This document shows positions 24,645 through 32,346 of a stretch of DNA of 64,000 bases, one piece after another. The DNA comes from Frigoribacterium sp. PhB160 (GTDB lineage: Bacteria > Actinomycetota > Actinomycetes > Actinomycetales > Microbacteriaceae): positions 558,001 to 622,000 of the forward strand of contig NZ_RKIE01000002.1 in the NCBI RefSeq assembly GCF_003751785.1, in the 5' to 3' direction. The position numbers were made by a program, and so were the translations under genes. The stretch's first letter is position 1; every line of letters begins with the position of its first letter. Under the pieces are notes generated by a model. It did not search any database, had not been told where the DNA came from, and worked only from the letters and a program-made list of their open reading frames with translations.

Positions 24645-27581
24645 TTGACGTCACCTGCATCGTCGCCACCCGCACGACGTTCGCCCCGAGCGCCCATCCT
24701 CGTGACGGTGGCGGTCCTCGCCGCCCTGGTCATCGCGTTCTTCATCTTCTCGTCGCTGCTGACGGACTTCCTCTGGTACGACCAGCTGGGCTTCGCCACC
24801 GTCCTCACCACGCAGTGGATCGCCGGCGCGGTGATGTTCCTGATCGGGTTCGTGGCGATGGCCGTCCCGGTCTTCGTCAGCATCGACGTGGCGTTCCGGT
24901 TCCGTCCGGTCTACGCGAAGCTCAACTCGCAGCTCGACCGCTACCAGCAGGTCATCGAGCCCCTGCGCCGGGTCGTCGTCTTCGGGGTGCCGATCGTGCT
25001 CGGCCTGTTCGCCGGCATCGCCGCGTCGAGCCGCTGGGAGGTCACCCTCCAGTGGCTGAACCGCACGCCGTTCGGCCAGACCGACCCGCAGTTCGGCCTC
25101 GACATCGGGTTCTACGTGTTCGAGCTGCCCTTCTGGCAGGGCATCGTCGGCTTCGCGTCGGCCGTCGTGCTGATCTCCGGCCTCGCGGCCGTGGCCACGA
25201 GCTACCTCTACGGGGCCCTGCGCTTCTCGGGCCGCGACGTGCGCATCTCGCGCGTGGCGCGCATCCAGCTGGCCGTCACCGCCGCCGTCTACCTGTTGCT
25301 GCAGGGCGTCAGCCTCTGGCTCGACCAGTACGCGACGCTCACCGACGGCACGAACAAGCTGATCACCGGCGCGACCTACACCGACGTCTACGCGGGCATC
25401 CCCGGCAAGCAGATCCTCGCGCTCGCCGCGGCGGTCGTCGCGATCCTGTTCATCGTCACCGCGATCGTGGCCCGCTGGCGCCTCAGCGTCATCGGCACGG
25501 CCGCGCTCATCGTCATCAGCATCATCGTGGGCGGCATCTACCCCTGGATCGTGCAGCGCTTCCAGGTCGACCCGAGCGAGGGGCCGGTCGAGTCGAGCTA
25601 CATCGAGCGCAACATCCAGGCGACGCGGGACGCCTACGGCGTGAGCGACGTGCAAGAGGAGTCGTACGACGCCCAGTCCGACGCCGCCGCCGGCGCGCTC
25701 GCGGGCGACGCGGTCACGACCGCCAACATCCGCATCATCGACCCCGCCCTCGTCACGGACGCCTTCGCGCAGCTGCAGCAGTACCGCCAGTACTACAGCT
25801 TCCCCGAGCAGCTCTCGGTCGACCGCTACACGATCGACGGGCAGCAGCAGGACACGGTGATCGCGGTGCGCGAGCTCAGCACCGACCAGCTCGGCAGCTC
25901 GGCCACGCCCTACAACACCGCCTTCGTCTACACGCACGGCTACGGCGTCGTGGCGGCGTACGGCAACCAGCGCTCCGCGGACGGCCAGCCCGTCTTCCTC
26001 GAGTCGGGCATCCCCGTCTCGGGCGCGCTCGGCGACGCCGACAGCTACGAGCCGCGCATCTACTTCGGCCAGCAGTCGCCGGCGTACTCGATCGTGGGCG
26101 GCGACGGCTCGAACGACATCGAGCTCGACTACCCCTCGGGCAGCAACGACAACGGCACGAACCAGACGACGACCTTCGAGGGCGACGGCGGGCCGAAGCT
26201 CGACAACGCCTTCAAGAAGCTCATCTACGCGATCAAGTTCCAGTCGGAGCAGATCTTCCTGTCGGACGCCGTCAACCCCGACTCGCAGATCATGTACGAC
26301 CGCGACCCGTCGCAGCGCGTGCAGAAGGTGGCGCCTTACCTCACCATCGACAGCGCGCCGTACCCGGCCGTCGTCGACGGGCGCATCCAGTGGATCGTCG
26401 ACGGCTACACGACGACCCGCGAGTACCCGTACTCCGACCCGCAGGCGCTCTCGGACGCCATCGCGGACACGTACACGCCGCGTCCGACCTACGCCTCGAA
26501 CGAGATCAACTACATCCGCAACTCGGTCAAGGCCACCGTCGACGCGTACGACGGCTCGGTCAAGCTCTACGCCTGGGACGTCAACGACCCGGTGCTCAAG
26601 ACGTGGCAGAAGATCTTCCCGTCGTCGACCACGCCGCTGTCCGAGATGTCGGTCGAGCTCATGGAGCACGTCCGCTACCCGCAGGACATGTTCAAGGTGC
26701 AGCGCGCGATCCTCAGCACGTACCACGTGACCGACTCGAACTCGTTCTACTCGAGCGACGACGCGTGGGTGACGCCGAACGAGCCGACGACCACGTCCGC
26801 GAACGCGGCCCTGCAGCCGCCGTACTACCTGACGCTGCAGCTGCCCGACCAAGACCCGGCCTTCTCGATCTACTCGACCTACATCCCGCAGCAGACGAGC
26901 GACAACGCCCGCAACGTGCTGACGGGGTACCTCGCGGCGAACGCCGACGCGGGGTCGACGCCGGGTGAGATCGCCGACAGCTACGGTCGGCTCACGTTGC
27001 TGACCCTGCCGAAGACCGACACCGTGCCCGGCCCGGGCCAGGTCCAGAACAACTTCAACACCGACACCGCGGTGGCGAACCAGCTGGCCCTGCTCACCCG
27101 AGGCGACACGAGCGTGGTGCGGGGCAACCTGCTGACGCTCCCCGTCGGCGGCGGCCTGCTGTACGTCCAGCCGATCTACGTGAAGTCGAACTCCGAGACG
27201 TCGTACCCGGTGCTGCAGAAGATCCTGGTCTCGTTCGGCGATCAGATCGCCTTCGAGGACACCCTCAACGGCGCGCTCGACTCGCTGTTCGGCGGCAACT
27301 CGGGTGCGGACGCCGGTGACAACGACCTGCCCGACACGGGCGGCACCGACGCCGGAGGAACCGGCGACGCGGGTGCCGGCGACGCGGGCGGTGACGCCGG
27401 CGGCACGGGCGGCACCGACAACGCGGCCCTCGACAGCGCGCTCGCCGACGCGCAGTCGGCGCTGAGCGACCGTGCCGCGGCCTACGCCGACAACGACCTG
27501 GTGGGCGCGGCCGAGGCCGACCAGCGACTCCAGGACGCCTTGGAGGCGGCCGTCGCGGCCGGCGGGATCACCGGTCAGTAA
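24645..27581 (+). CDS. UPF0182 family large integral membrane protein
   Basis: A 978-residue protein with about seven membrane helices in the first 320 residues (opening LVTVAVLAALVIAFFIFSS; FLWYDQLGF is typical). A long extracytoplasmic region follows (about residues 330-880; GYGVVAAYGNQRSADGQPVF and ESGIP.SGALGDADSYEPRIYFG-type segments). It ends with a Gly/Asp/Thr tract (about residues 890-930) and an Ala-rich helix. Function is unknown though it is near-universal in Actinobacteria (Rv3193c equivalent). The start is TTG at 24645 with AGGAG 9 nt upstream. It ends at a strong terminator. Confidence 0.92.
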   Translation: MTSPASSPPARRSPRAPILVTVAVLAALVIAFFIFSSLLTDFLWYDQLGFATVLTTQWIAGAVMFLIGFVAMAVPVFVSIDVAFRFRPVYAKLNSQLDRYQQVIEPLRRVVVFGVPIVLGLFAGIAASSRWEVTLQWLNRTPFGQTDPQFGLDIGFYVFELPFWQGIVGFASAVVLISGLAAVATSYLYGALRFSGRDVRISRVARIQLAVTAAVYLLLQGVSLWLDQYATLTDGTNKLITGATYTDVYAGIPGKQILALAAAVVAILFIVTAIVARWRLSVIGTAALIVISIIVGGIYPWIVQRFQVDPSEGPVESSYIERNIQATRDAYGVSDVQEESYDAQSDAAAGALAGDAVTTANIRIIDPALVTDAFAQLQQYRQYYSFPEQLSVDRYTIDGQQQDTVIAVRELSTDQLGSSATPYNTAFVYTHGYGVVAAYGNQRSADGQPVFLESGIPVSGALGDADSYEPRIYFGQQSPAYSIVGGDGSNDIELDYPSGSNDNGTNQTTTFEGDGGPKLDNAFKKLIYAIKFQSEQIFLSDAVNPDSQIMYDRDPSQRVQKVAPYLTIDSAPYPAVVDGRIQWIVDGYTTTREYPYSDPQALSDAIADTYTPRPTYASNEINYIRNSVKATVDAYDGSVKLYAWDVNDPVLKTWQKIFPSSTTPLSEMSVELMEHVRYPQDMFKVQRAILSTYHVTDSNSFYSSDDAWVTPNEPTTTSANAALQPPYYLTLQLPDQDPAFSIYSTYIPQQTSDNARNVLTGYLAANADAGSTPGEIADSYGRLTLLTLPKTDTVPGPGQVQNNFNTDTAVANQLALLTRGDTSVVRGNLLTLPVGGGLLYVQPIYVKSNSETSYPVLQKILVSFGDQIAFEDTLNGALDSLFGGNSGADAGDNDLPDTGGTDAGGTGDAGAGDAGGDAGGTGGTDNAALDSALADAQSALSDRAAAYADNDLVGAAEADQRLQDALEAAVAAGGITGQ
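27343..27420 (+). repeat. Gly/Asp/Thr/Ala low-complexity tract in UPF0182
   Basis: Irregular repeats of GGC-ACC-GAC and GAC-GCG-GGC codons encode alternating GGTDAGG/GDAGAGD units between the last folded segment and the Ala-rich C-terminal helix. Confidence 0.6.
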
Positions 27582-27598
27582 CGCTCCGCCGGCACCTC

Positions 27599-27637
27599 CA
27601 CCGACCGCCCCTCGACCTCGTCGAGGGGCGGTCGGTG
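27599..27637 (+). terminator. Hairpin after UPF0182
   Basis: CACCGACCGCCCCTCGAC / GTCGAGGGGCGGTCGGTG, a perfect 18-bp stem with a 3-nt loop, 17 nt beyond the stop. Confidence 0.8.
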
Positions 27638-27664
27638 CGTCCGGGCAGCGTGCGGCGGCCTCGA

Positions 27665-27694
27665 TTGGACGTCGCGCGGGAGCCGTGATAGTGT
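27665..27694 (+). promoter_or_regulatory. Promoter of tRNA-fMet
   Basis: TTGGAC at 27665-27670, a 16-nt spacer and GATAGT at 27687-27692 (or TAGTGT at 27689-27694 with 18 nt). This is the best -35/-10 pair in the window, 13-18 nt before the mature tRNA. Confidence 0.65.
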
Positions 27695-27706
27695 TTCTTC
27701 TTGTGC

Positions 27707-27780
27707 CGCGGGGTGGAGCAGTTCGGTAGCTCGCTGGGCTCATAACCCAGAGGTCGTAGGTTCAAATCCTGCCCCCGCAA
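27707..27780 (+). tRNA. Initiator tRNA-fMet (anticodon CAT)
   Basis: A 74-nt cloverleaf. The acceptor CGCGGGG pairs with CCCCGCA except for the C1-A72 mismatch that marks initiator tRNA. The anticodon stem CTGGG/CCCAG supplies the three G-C pairs required for P-site entry, with loop CTCATAA. The T arm is GTAGG-TTCAAAT-CCTGC and the discriminator base is A. CCA is not encoded (CAAAT follows). A rho-independent terminator lies 20 nt downstream, so the gene is a single transcription unit. Confidence 0.96.
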
Positions 27781-27800
27781 CAAATCGCAGCACCGATGAG

Positions 27801-27830
27801 AAAGCCCTGGTCTTCTGACCAGGGCTTTTT
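27801..27830 (+). terminator. Rho-independent terminator of tRNA-fMet
   Basis: AAAGCCCTGGTC-TTCT-GACCAGGGCTTTTT: 12-bp stem, 4-nt loop and a T-tract. It is the only hairpin in the window with a clear T run. Confidence 0.9.
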
Positions 27831-27895
27831 CGTGTCTCCGGGCCCGCGAGGCGATCCCGGCCGCGGGGTCGCTCGTCCTGTGCCACTGTGGGCAC

Positions 27896-28999
27896 ATGTC
27901 GCCGCTGAGGGTCGCCGTCGCTCCCGACTCGTTCAAGGGCAGCCTCGACGCCCGGGACGTCGCCGAGGCGCTGGCCCGGGGCTGGGCGAGCGTGCGGCCC
28001 GACGACGAGATCGACCTGGTGCCCCTGGCCGACGGGGGCGAGGGGACCCTCGACGCCTTCGAGGCCGCTGTGCCCGGTGCCGTCCGCCACCTCGTCGACG
28101 TGCCGGGCCCCGACGGACGGCCCCACACCGCCTCCTGGCTGATGCTGCCGGACGACGTCGCGGTGACCGAGCTCGCCTGTGCCAGCGGACTGCCCCTCCT
28201 GGCCGCGCCCCTGCCCCACGACGCCCACACCCGCGGCCTCGGCCGAGTCGTCGCCGCAGCCCTCGACGCCGGCGCCCGTCGCGTCGTGGTGGGCCTCGGG
28301 GGGAGCGCGTCCACCGACGCGGGGGCGGGCGTCCTCACGGAGCTCGGCGCGCGCCTCCTCGACTCGGTGGGCGAGCCGGTGGCCGACGGGGCGCACGGGC
28401 TCTCGACCGCCGTGCGCCTCGACGCGTCGGGGCTGAGGCCCCTGCCGGTCGACGGGGTGACGGCGCTGACCGACGTCCAGGCGCCGCTCCTGGGCCCGAC
28501 GGGTGCCGCGGCGGTCTTCGGGCCGCAGAAGGGCGCGGGGCCGGACGACGTGCTGGCCCTCGAGTCGTCGCTGGAGGCGTTCGCGGCGCTGGTCGACGTC
28601 GACCCCGCGACACCGGGCTCCGGCGCGGCCGGCGGGACGGCCTTCGGGCTGCTCGTCTGGGGCGCGACGCTGGCACCCGGGGCCGCGGCCGTCGCCGAGG
28701 CGGTCGGGGCGGCCACGCGCCTGCGGAGGGCCGACGTGGTCGTGACGGGCGAAGGGCGCTTCGACTCCCAGACGGCCGGCGGCAAGGTCGTGTCGTGGGT
28801 GCTCGGCGCCGTGGGCGGGGGCGGCGCGCGGGTCTGCCTCGTCGCGGGCGTCGTCGACGCGACGACGGCCGAGCTCGACCCCTTCGACGCCGTCGTGGAG
28901 ACGTCGGAGCTGGCCGGGGGAGCGGAGCGCTCCCTGGCCGAGCCCGTGGCCTGGGTCGAGGCCGCCGGCGCCGCGCTGGCCGCCCGGCAGCCGCGCTGA
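27896..28999 (+). CDS. glxK: Glycerate kinase
   Basis: A 367-residue kinase of the bacterial GarK/GlxK type that phosphorylates D-glycerate (usually to 2-phosphoglycerate), linking glyoxylate or serine breakdown to glycolysis. Family signatures: APDSFKGSLDARDVA at the N-terminus, PLADGGEGTLDAF, GLGGSASTDAGAGVL (glycine-rich loop), FGPQKGA and TGEGRFDSQTAGGKV. Expected cytosolic. Transcribed alone after the tRNA. A CACTGT hexamer ending 6 nt before the ATG may act as a weak leaderless -10. It converges with the aminotransferase gene. Confidence 0.92.
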   Translation: MSPLRVAVAPDSFKGSLDARDVAEALARGWASVRPDDEIDLVPLADGGEGTLDAFEAAVPGAVRHLVDVPGPDGRPHTASWLMLPDDVAVTELACASGLPLLAAPLPHDAHTRGLGRVVAAALDAGARRVVVGLGGSASTDAGAGVLTELGARLLDSVGEPVADGAHGLSTAVRLDASGLRPLPVDGVTALTDVQAPLLGPTGAAAVFGPQKGAGPDDVLALESSLEAFAALVDVDPATPGSGAAGGTAFGLLVWGATLAPGAAAVAEAVGAATRLRRADVVVTGEGRFDSQTAGGKVVSWVLGAVGGGGARVCLVAGVVDATTAELDPFDAVVETSELAGGAERSLAEPVAWVEAAGAALAARQPR

Positions 29000-29012
29000 C
29001 GGGGCGGGCGCA

Positions 29013-29037
29013 CCGGCTCGCCGTCACGCCGAGCCGT
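29013..29037. terminator. Bidirectional hairpin between glycerate kinase and aminotransferase genes
   Basis: ACCGGCTCG / CGAGCCGT with a 9-nt loop, located between converging stops. Confidence 0.5.
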
Positions 29038-29053
29038 CAGCCTCTCGGCGCGG

Positions 29054-30253
29054 TCAGGCCCGCAGCCGCGCGAGCTGCTCGACCGCCCGCTCGAGGACCT
29101 CGGTCTTCTTGCAGAAGGCGAACCGGACGAGCGACGACGTCCCCGGCGCCCCGCCGTCCCGGCAGAACGCGCTGAGGGGCACGCCCACGACGCCCGCCAG
29201 CTCGGGCAGGCGCCGGCAGAGCTCGGCGGCGTCGTGGTGGCCGAGCGGTGCGGCGTCGGCGACGACGAAGTACGACCCGTGCGACGGCGACACTGCGAAC
29301 CCGGCCGCCTCGAGGCCCGCCGAGAGCAGGTCGCGCTTGGCCTGGAGCCCGGCGGCCAGCTGCGAGAAGTACTCGTCGGGCAGCCGGAGCCCGACGGCGA
29401 TCGCGGGCTGGAAGACCGAGGCGTTGACGTACGTGAGGTACTGCTTCACGGTGAGCACGCGCGACACGAGCTCCTCCGGCCCCGACAGCCAGCCGACCTT
29501 CCACCCCGTCGTCGCGAAGGTCTTGCCGCCGCTCGAGACCGTGATCGTGCGCTCGGCCGCCCCCGGCAGCGTCGAGATCGGCACGTGTCGCGCGCCGTCG
29601 AAGAGCAGGTGCTCGTAGACCTCGTCGGTGACGATCACGGCGTCGTGCAGGCGGGCCAGCTCGACGACGAGGCGTCGGGTCGCGTCGTCGAGCACCGTCC
29701 CGGTCGGGTTGTGCGGGTCGTTGACCACGACCACCCGTGTGCGGTCGGAGAACGCCGCACGCAGCTCGCCGTGGTCGACCCGGAAGTCGGGACCGTGGAG
29801 GCGCACCGTGACGTGCGTGCCCCCCGCCAGGCCGACCAGGGCGCCGTACGCGTCGTAGAACGGCTCGAGGGTGACGACCTCGTCGCCGTCGTCGACGAGG
29901 GCGAGCAGGGTCGCCGCGAGGGCCTCGGTGGCGCCGGCCGTGACGAGCACCTCGCGGGCGGGGTCGAGCTCGATGCCGTAGAAGCGGCGCTGGTGCTCGG
30001 CGACCGCGTCGAGCAGCCCGGGCGTGCCGCGCCCGGGCGGGTACTGGTTCAGCCCCGCGTCGATGGCGGCGTGGGCGGCGGCGAGCACCTCGGCGGGCCC
30101 GTCCTCGTCCGGGAACCCCTGCCCGAGGTTCACCGCGCCGGTGCGGGCCGCGAGGGCCGACATCTCCGCGAAGATCGTCGTGGCGAGGCGACCGTGGTCG
30201 TCGAGCAGCATGGCGCCGCGGGCGGCGCGTTCCCAGGGGGCCGGTGCAGTCAT
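29054..30253 (-). CDS. PLP-dependent class I/II aminotransferase (DapC-like)
   Basis: A 399-residue fold-type I aminotransferase. Landmarks: AVNLGQGFPDEDGP, NQYPPGRGTPGLLDAV, VVVNDPHNPTGTVLDDATR, VIVTDEVYEHLLFDG and the Schiff-base Lys in SSGGKTFATTGWKVGW, then the Arg-carboxylate site in SLVRFAFCK. The N-terminal third closely resembles M. tuberculosis Rv0858c, the proposed N-succinyl-diaminopimelate aminotransferase, and the kynurenine/methionine aminotransferases (YbdL). Lysine/DAP biosynthesis is therefore plausible but other keto-acid substrates are possible. The ATG at 30253 has TACGGT 9 nt upstream. Confidence 0.85.
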   Translation of the reverse strand: MTAPAPWERAARGAMLLDDHGRLATTIFAEMSALAARTGAVNLGQGFPDEDGPAEVLAAAHAAIDAGLNQYPPGRGTPGLLDAVAEHQRRFYGIELDPAREVLVTAGATEALAATLLALVDDGDEVVTLEPFYDAYGALVGLAGGTHVTVRLHGPDFRVDHGELRAAFSDRTRVVVVNDPHNPTGTVLDDATRRLVVELARLHDAVIVTDEVYEHLLFDGARHVPISTLPGAAERTITVSSGGKTFATTGWKVGWLSGPEELVSRVLTVKQYLTYVNASVFQPAIAVGLRLPDEYFSQLAAGLQAKRDLLSAGLEAAGFAVSPSHGSYFVVADAAPLGHHDAAELCRRLPELAGVVGVPLSAFCRDGGAPGTSSLVRFAFCKKTEVLERAVEQLARLRA

Positions 30254-30262
30254 GGTGCCGTC

Positions 30263-30268
30263 ACCGTA
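30263..30268 (-). promoter_or_regulatory. -10 element TACGGT of the aminotransferase gene
   Basis: TACGGT on the minus strand ends 9 nt before ATG 30253; a near-leaderless transcript is likely. Confidence 0.4.
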
Positions 30269-30412
30269 TCCCGCCGTCACGGGGTCCGGGCGGCGGCCCG
30301 CGGGGGCGGTCCAGCGACCGCTTGTCCGCACGGCAGGCCGCTCCCAGGGTCGCCATATGCTGCGCACAGGTTCGACGACCAGGCTGTGGGGGCTTGAGAG
30401 GAGCACCGCCCC

Positions 30413-32203
30413 ATGAACGAGACCCCCCGCGGCAGCGACGACGCCGACGACACGACCCGCCGACCCGACGAGGCACCGACGCCCGAGGCGTCCGACGGCC
30501 GAGCGCCGGAGGCGCGGGTCGAGCCCGGAACGGAGGGCCGCGCTCCCGAGGCGCCCGCCCGCGGTCCCGTGGCCGACGACCCGGCCGTGACGTTCGGTGC
30601 GCCTCCCCTCCCGGGCACCGGCCCCCGCTCGCTCGACGAGGAGGCCGGGCGACCGCCCGCCCCCGGTCAGCAGCCGGCGTCGTACCAGCACCCGTCTTCA
30701 TACCAGCAGCCCGCGTCGTACCAGCAGCCCGGCTCGTACCAGCAGGCGGGCTCGTACCAGCAGCCCGGCTCGTACCAGCAGGCGGCCTCGTACCAGCAGC
30801 CAGGCTCGTACCAGCAGCCCGCGTCGTACCAGCAGCCCGGCTCCTACCAGCAGCCCGCCTCGTACCAGCAGGCAGGCTCGTACCAGCAGCCCGCGTCCTA
30901 CCAGCAGCCTGGCTCGTACCAGCAGCCCGCCGGCCACGACGCGACGACCGCGTACGACACGACCCCCTACCCGACGGCCGACGGCTCGGCCTGGAGCGCC
31001 CCGGCGCCCGCCGGCACGGCCACGAAGAAGCGCAGCGGCCGCGGCGTGCTCGCGGCGACCCTCGCGGTCGGCCTCCTCGCGGGCGGTGCCCTCGGCGGCG
31101 TCGTCGGCGGCAGCGTCGCGTCGGGCGACGGCACCGCGACGGTCGCCGGGCAGTCCCGCGACCTGACGGTCAACGACTACGCCGACGCGACGGCGATCAC
31201 CGCCGTGGCGGCCAAGGCCACGCAGTCGGTCGTCACCATCAACGTCACCTCCGGCAGCTCCGGCGGCACGGGGTCCGGGGTCATCCTCACCGACGACGGC
31301 TACATCGTGACCAACACCCACGTCGTGACCCTCGACGGGGCGAGCGCCTCGGGCACGATCTCGGTCACCCTGAGCGACGGGCGCATCCTGCCCGCCGAGG
31401 TCGTGGGCCTCGACCCGACGGTCGACCTCGCCGTGCTGAAGATCGACGCCACCGACCTCGAGCCGATGTCGTTCGCCGACTCGTCGAAGCTCAACGTCGG
31501 CGACACGGCCGTCGCGATCGGCGCGCCCCTCGGCCTGTCGAACACCGTCACCGACGGCATCGTCTCGACCCTCAACCGCAGCATCACGGTGCAGTCGTCG
31601 GCCGCGCCCAGCGACGGCTCCGACCAGGGCGACCAGAACGACAACAACGGGCAGGGGCCGTTCTCGTTCAACAACGGCGACGGGAGCACCCAGAACCAGG
31701 CCAGCAGCGTCATCTCGCTGCCGGTGATCCAGACCGACGCGTCCATCAACCCGGGCAACTCGGGCGGCGCTCTCCTCGACGCCCAGGGCGAGCTCATCGG
31801 CCTCAACGTCGCCATCGCGAGCTCCGGCTCGTCGTCGGGCAGCATCGGCGTCGGCTTCTCGATCCCGTCGAACCTCGTCGACCGGGTCTCGAAGGAGATC
31901 ATCGCGGGCGGCAGCGCGTCGCACGGCCTCCTCGGCGCGAGCGTCGACGACGCCGCGAACGTCTCGGGCGCCACGCAGGTGGGCGCCGTGATCGTCGAGA
32001 TCAGCAGCGGCGGGGCGGCGCAGGCCGCCGGCCTCCGCCAGGGCGACGTCGTGACCGAGTTCAACGGCGTGCCCGTGACGAGCCGCACCGACCTCACGGC
32101 CCAGGTGCGCTTCCTCGCCGGCGGCAGCGACGCCGACCTCACCTACGTCCGGGACGGCGCGACCGCCACGACGTCGGTCACGCTCGGCACGCTGACCAGC
32201 TGA
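30413..32203 (+). CDS. HtrA/DegP-like membrane-anchored serine protease with PDZ domain
   Basis: A 596-residue protease. Residues 1-205 are cytoplasmic and disordered: an acidic/Pro-rich start, then 14 tandem hexapeptides of the form SYQQPx (residues ~90-173). One membrane helix (about 212-237) follows, then a trypsin-like domain outside the membrane with triad His303 (VTNTHVV), Asp338 (TVDLAVLKID) and Ser450 (NPGNSGGALLD). A Gln/Asn/Asp-rich insertion sits at about 395-430. The C-terminal PDZ domain (about 500-590) has QVGAVIVEISSGGAAQAAGL. Homologues degrade misfolded exported proteins. The ATG has GAGAGGAG 9 nt upstream. Monocistronic, with a strong terminator. Confidence 0.92.
   Translation: MNETPRGSDDADDTTRRPDEAPTPEASDGRAPEARVEPGTEGRAPEAPARGPVADDPAVTFGAPPLPGTGPRSLDEEAGRPPAPGQQPASYQHPSSYQQPASYQQPGSYQQAGSYQQPGSYQQAASYQQPGSYQQPASYQQPGSYQQPASYQQAGSYQQPASYQQPGSYQQPAGHDATTAYDTTPYPTADGSAWSAPAPAGTATKKRSGRGVLAATLAVGLLAGGALGGVVGGSVASGDGTATVAGQSRDLTVNDYADATAITAVAAKATQSVVTINVTSGSSGGTGSGVILTDDGYIVTNTHVVTLDGASASGTISVTLSDGRILPAEVVGLDPTVDLAVLKIDATDLEPMSFADSSKLNVGDTAVAIGAPLGLSNTVTDGIVSTLNRSITVQSSAAPSDGSDQGDQNDNNGQGPFSFNNGDGSTQNQASSVISLPVIQTDASINPGNSGGALLDAQGELIGLNVAIASSGSSSGSIGVGFSIPSNLVDRVSKEIIAGGSASHGLLGASVDDAANVSGATQVGAVIVEISSGGAAQAAGLRQGDVVTEFNGVPVTSRTDLTAQVRFLAGGSDADLTYVRDGATATTSVTLGTLTS
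30680..30931 (+). repeat. Tandem 18-nt repeat, 14 copies, encoding SYQQPx
   Basis: Fourteen consecutive 18-nt units (TCG TAC CAG CAG CCC GSN type) without interruption. The fifth and sixth codons vary among PA, PG, AG, AA and PS; the first unit has His for Gln. Synonymous differences are few (TCC, TCA, CCA), suggesting expansion by slippage or unequal crossing-over. Confidence 0.92.
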
Positions 32204-32221
32204 CGCCGCGCCGCTCCGCCC

Positions 32222-32259
32222 GAGGGCGGCCCCGGGTCCCTCGACCCGGGGCCGCCCTC
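32222..32259 (+). terminator. Terminator hairpin of the HtrA-like gene
   Basis: GAGGGCGGCCCCGGGTC / GACCCGGGGCCGCCCTC, perfect 17-bp stem, 4-nt loop, 18 nt past the stop. Confidence 0.8.
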
Positions 32260-32268
32260 GTCTGTTGA

Positions 32269-32274
32269 TAGGCT
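32269..32274 (+). promoter_or_regulatory. -10 element TAGGCT of the glycopolymer operon (right-pointing arm)
   Basis: TAGGCT just after the HtrA terminator, about 73 nt upstream of the ATG at 32347. Confidence 0.45.
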
Positions 32275-32346
32275 CGCGACGATCTCCGGAGCACTCCTCC
32301 GCACCCGACCGTGCGCCCAGCGCCGCGAGCCCGAGGCACGACTGAC

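Noticed and set aside
24651-27743. ~1030-codon minus-strand frame opposite UPF0182
   Set aside because: Shadow of the UPF0182 gene; Val/Arg/Gly repeats only.
27707-27780. Elongator tRNA-Met or tRNA-Ile(CAT)
   Set aside because: The C1-A72 mismatch and three G-C pairs in the anticodon stem identify the initiator.
30680-30931. CRISPR-like or minisatellite array
   Set aside because: Contiguous 18-nt units without spacers, in frame within the HtrA-like gene; protein repeat.
32311-32346. Upstream GTG start for the ExoA-like glycosyltransferase
   Set aside because: Would add 12 basic residues not expected in the family and places the start without a ribosome binding site.
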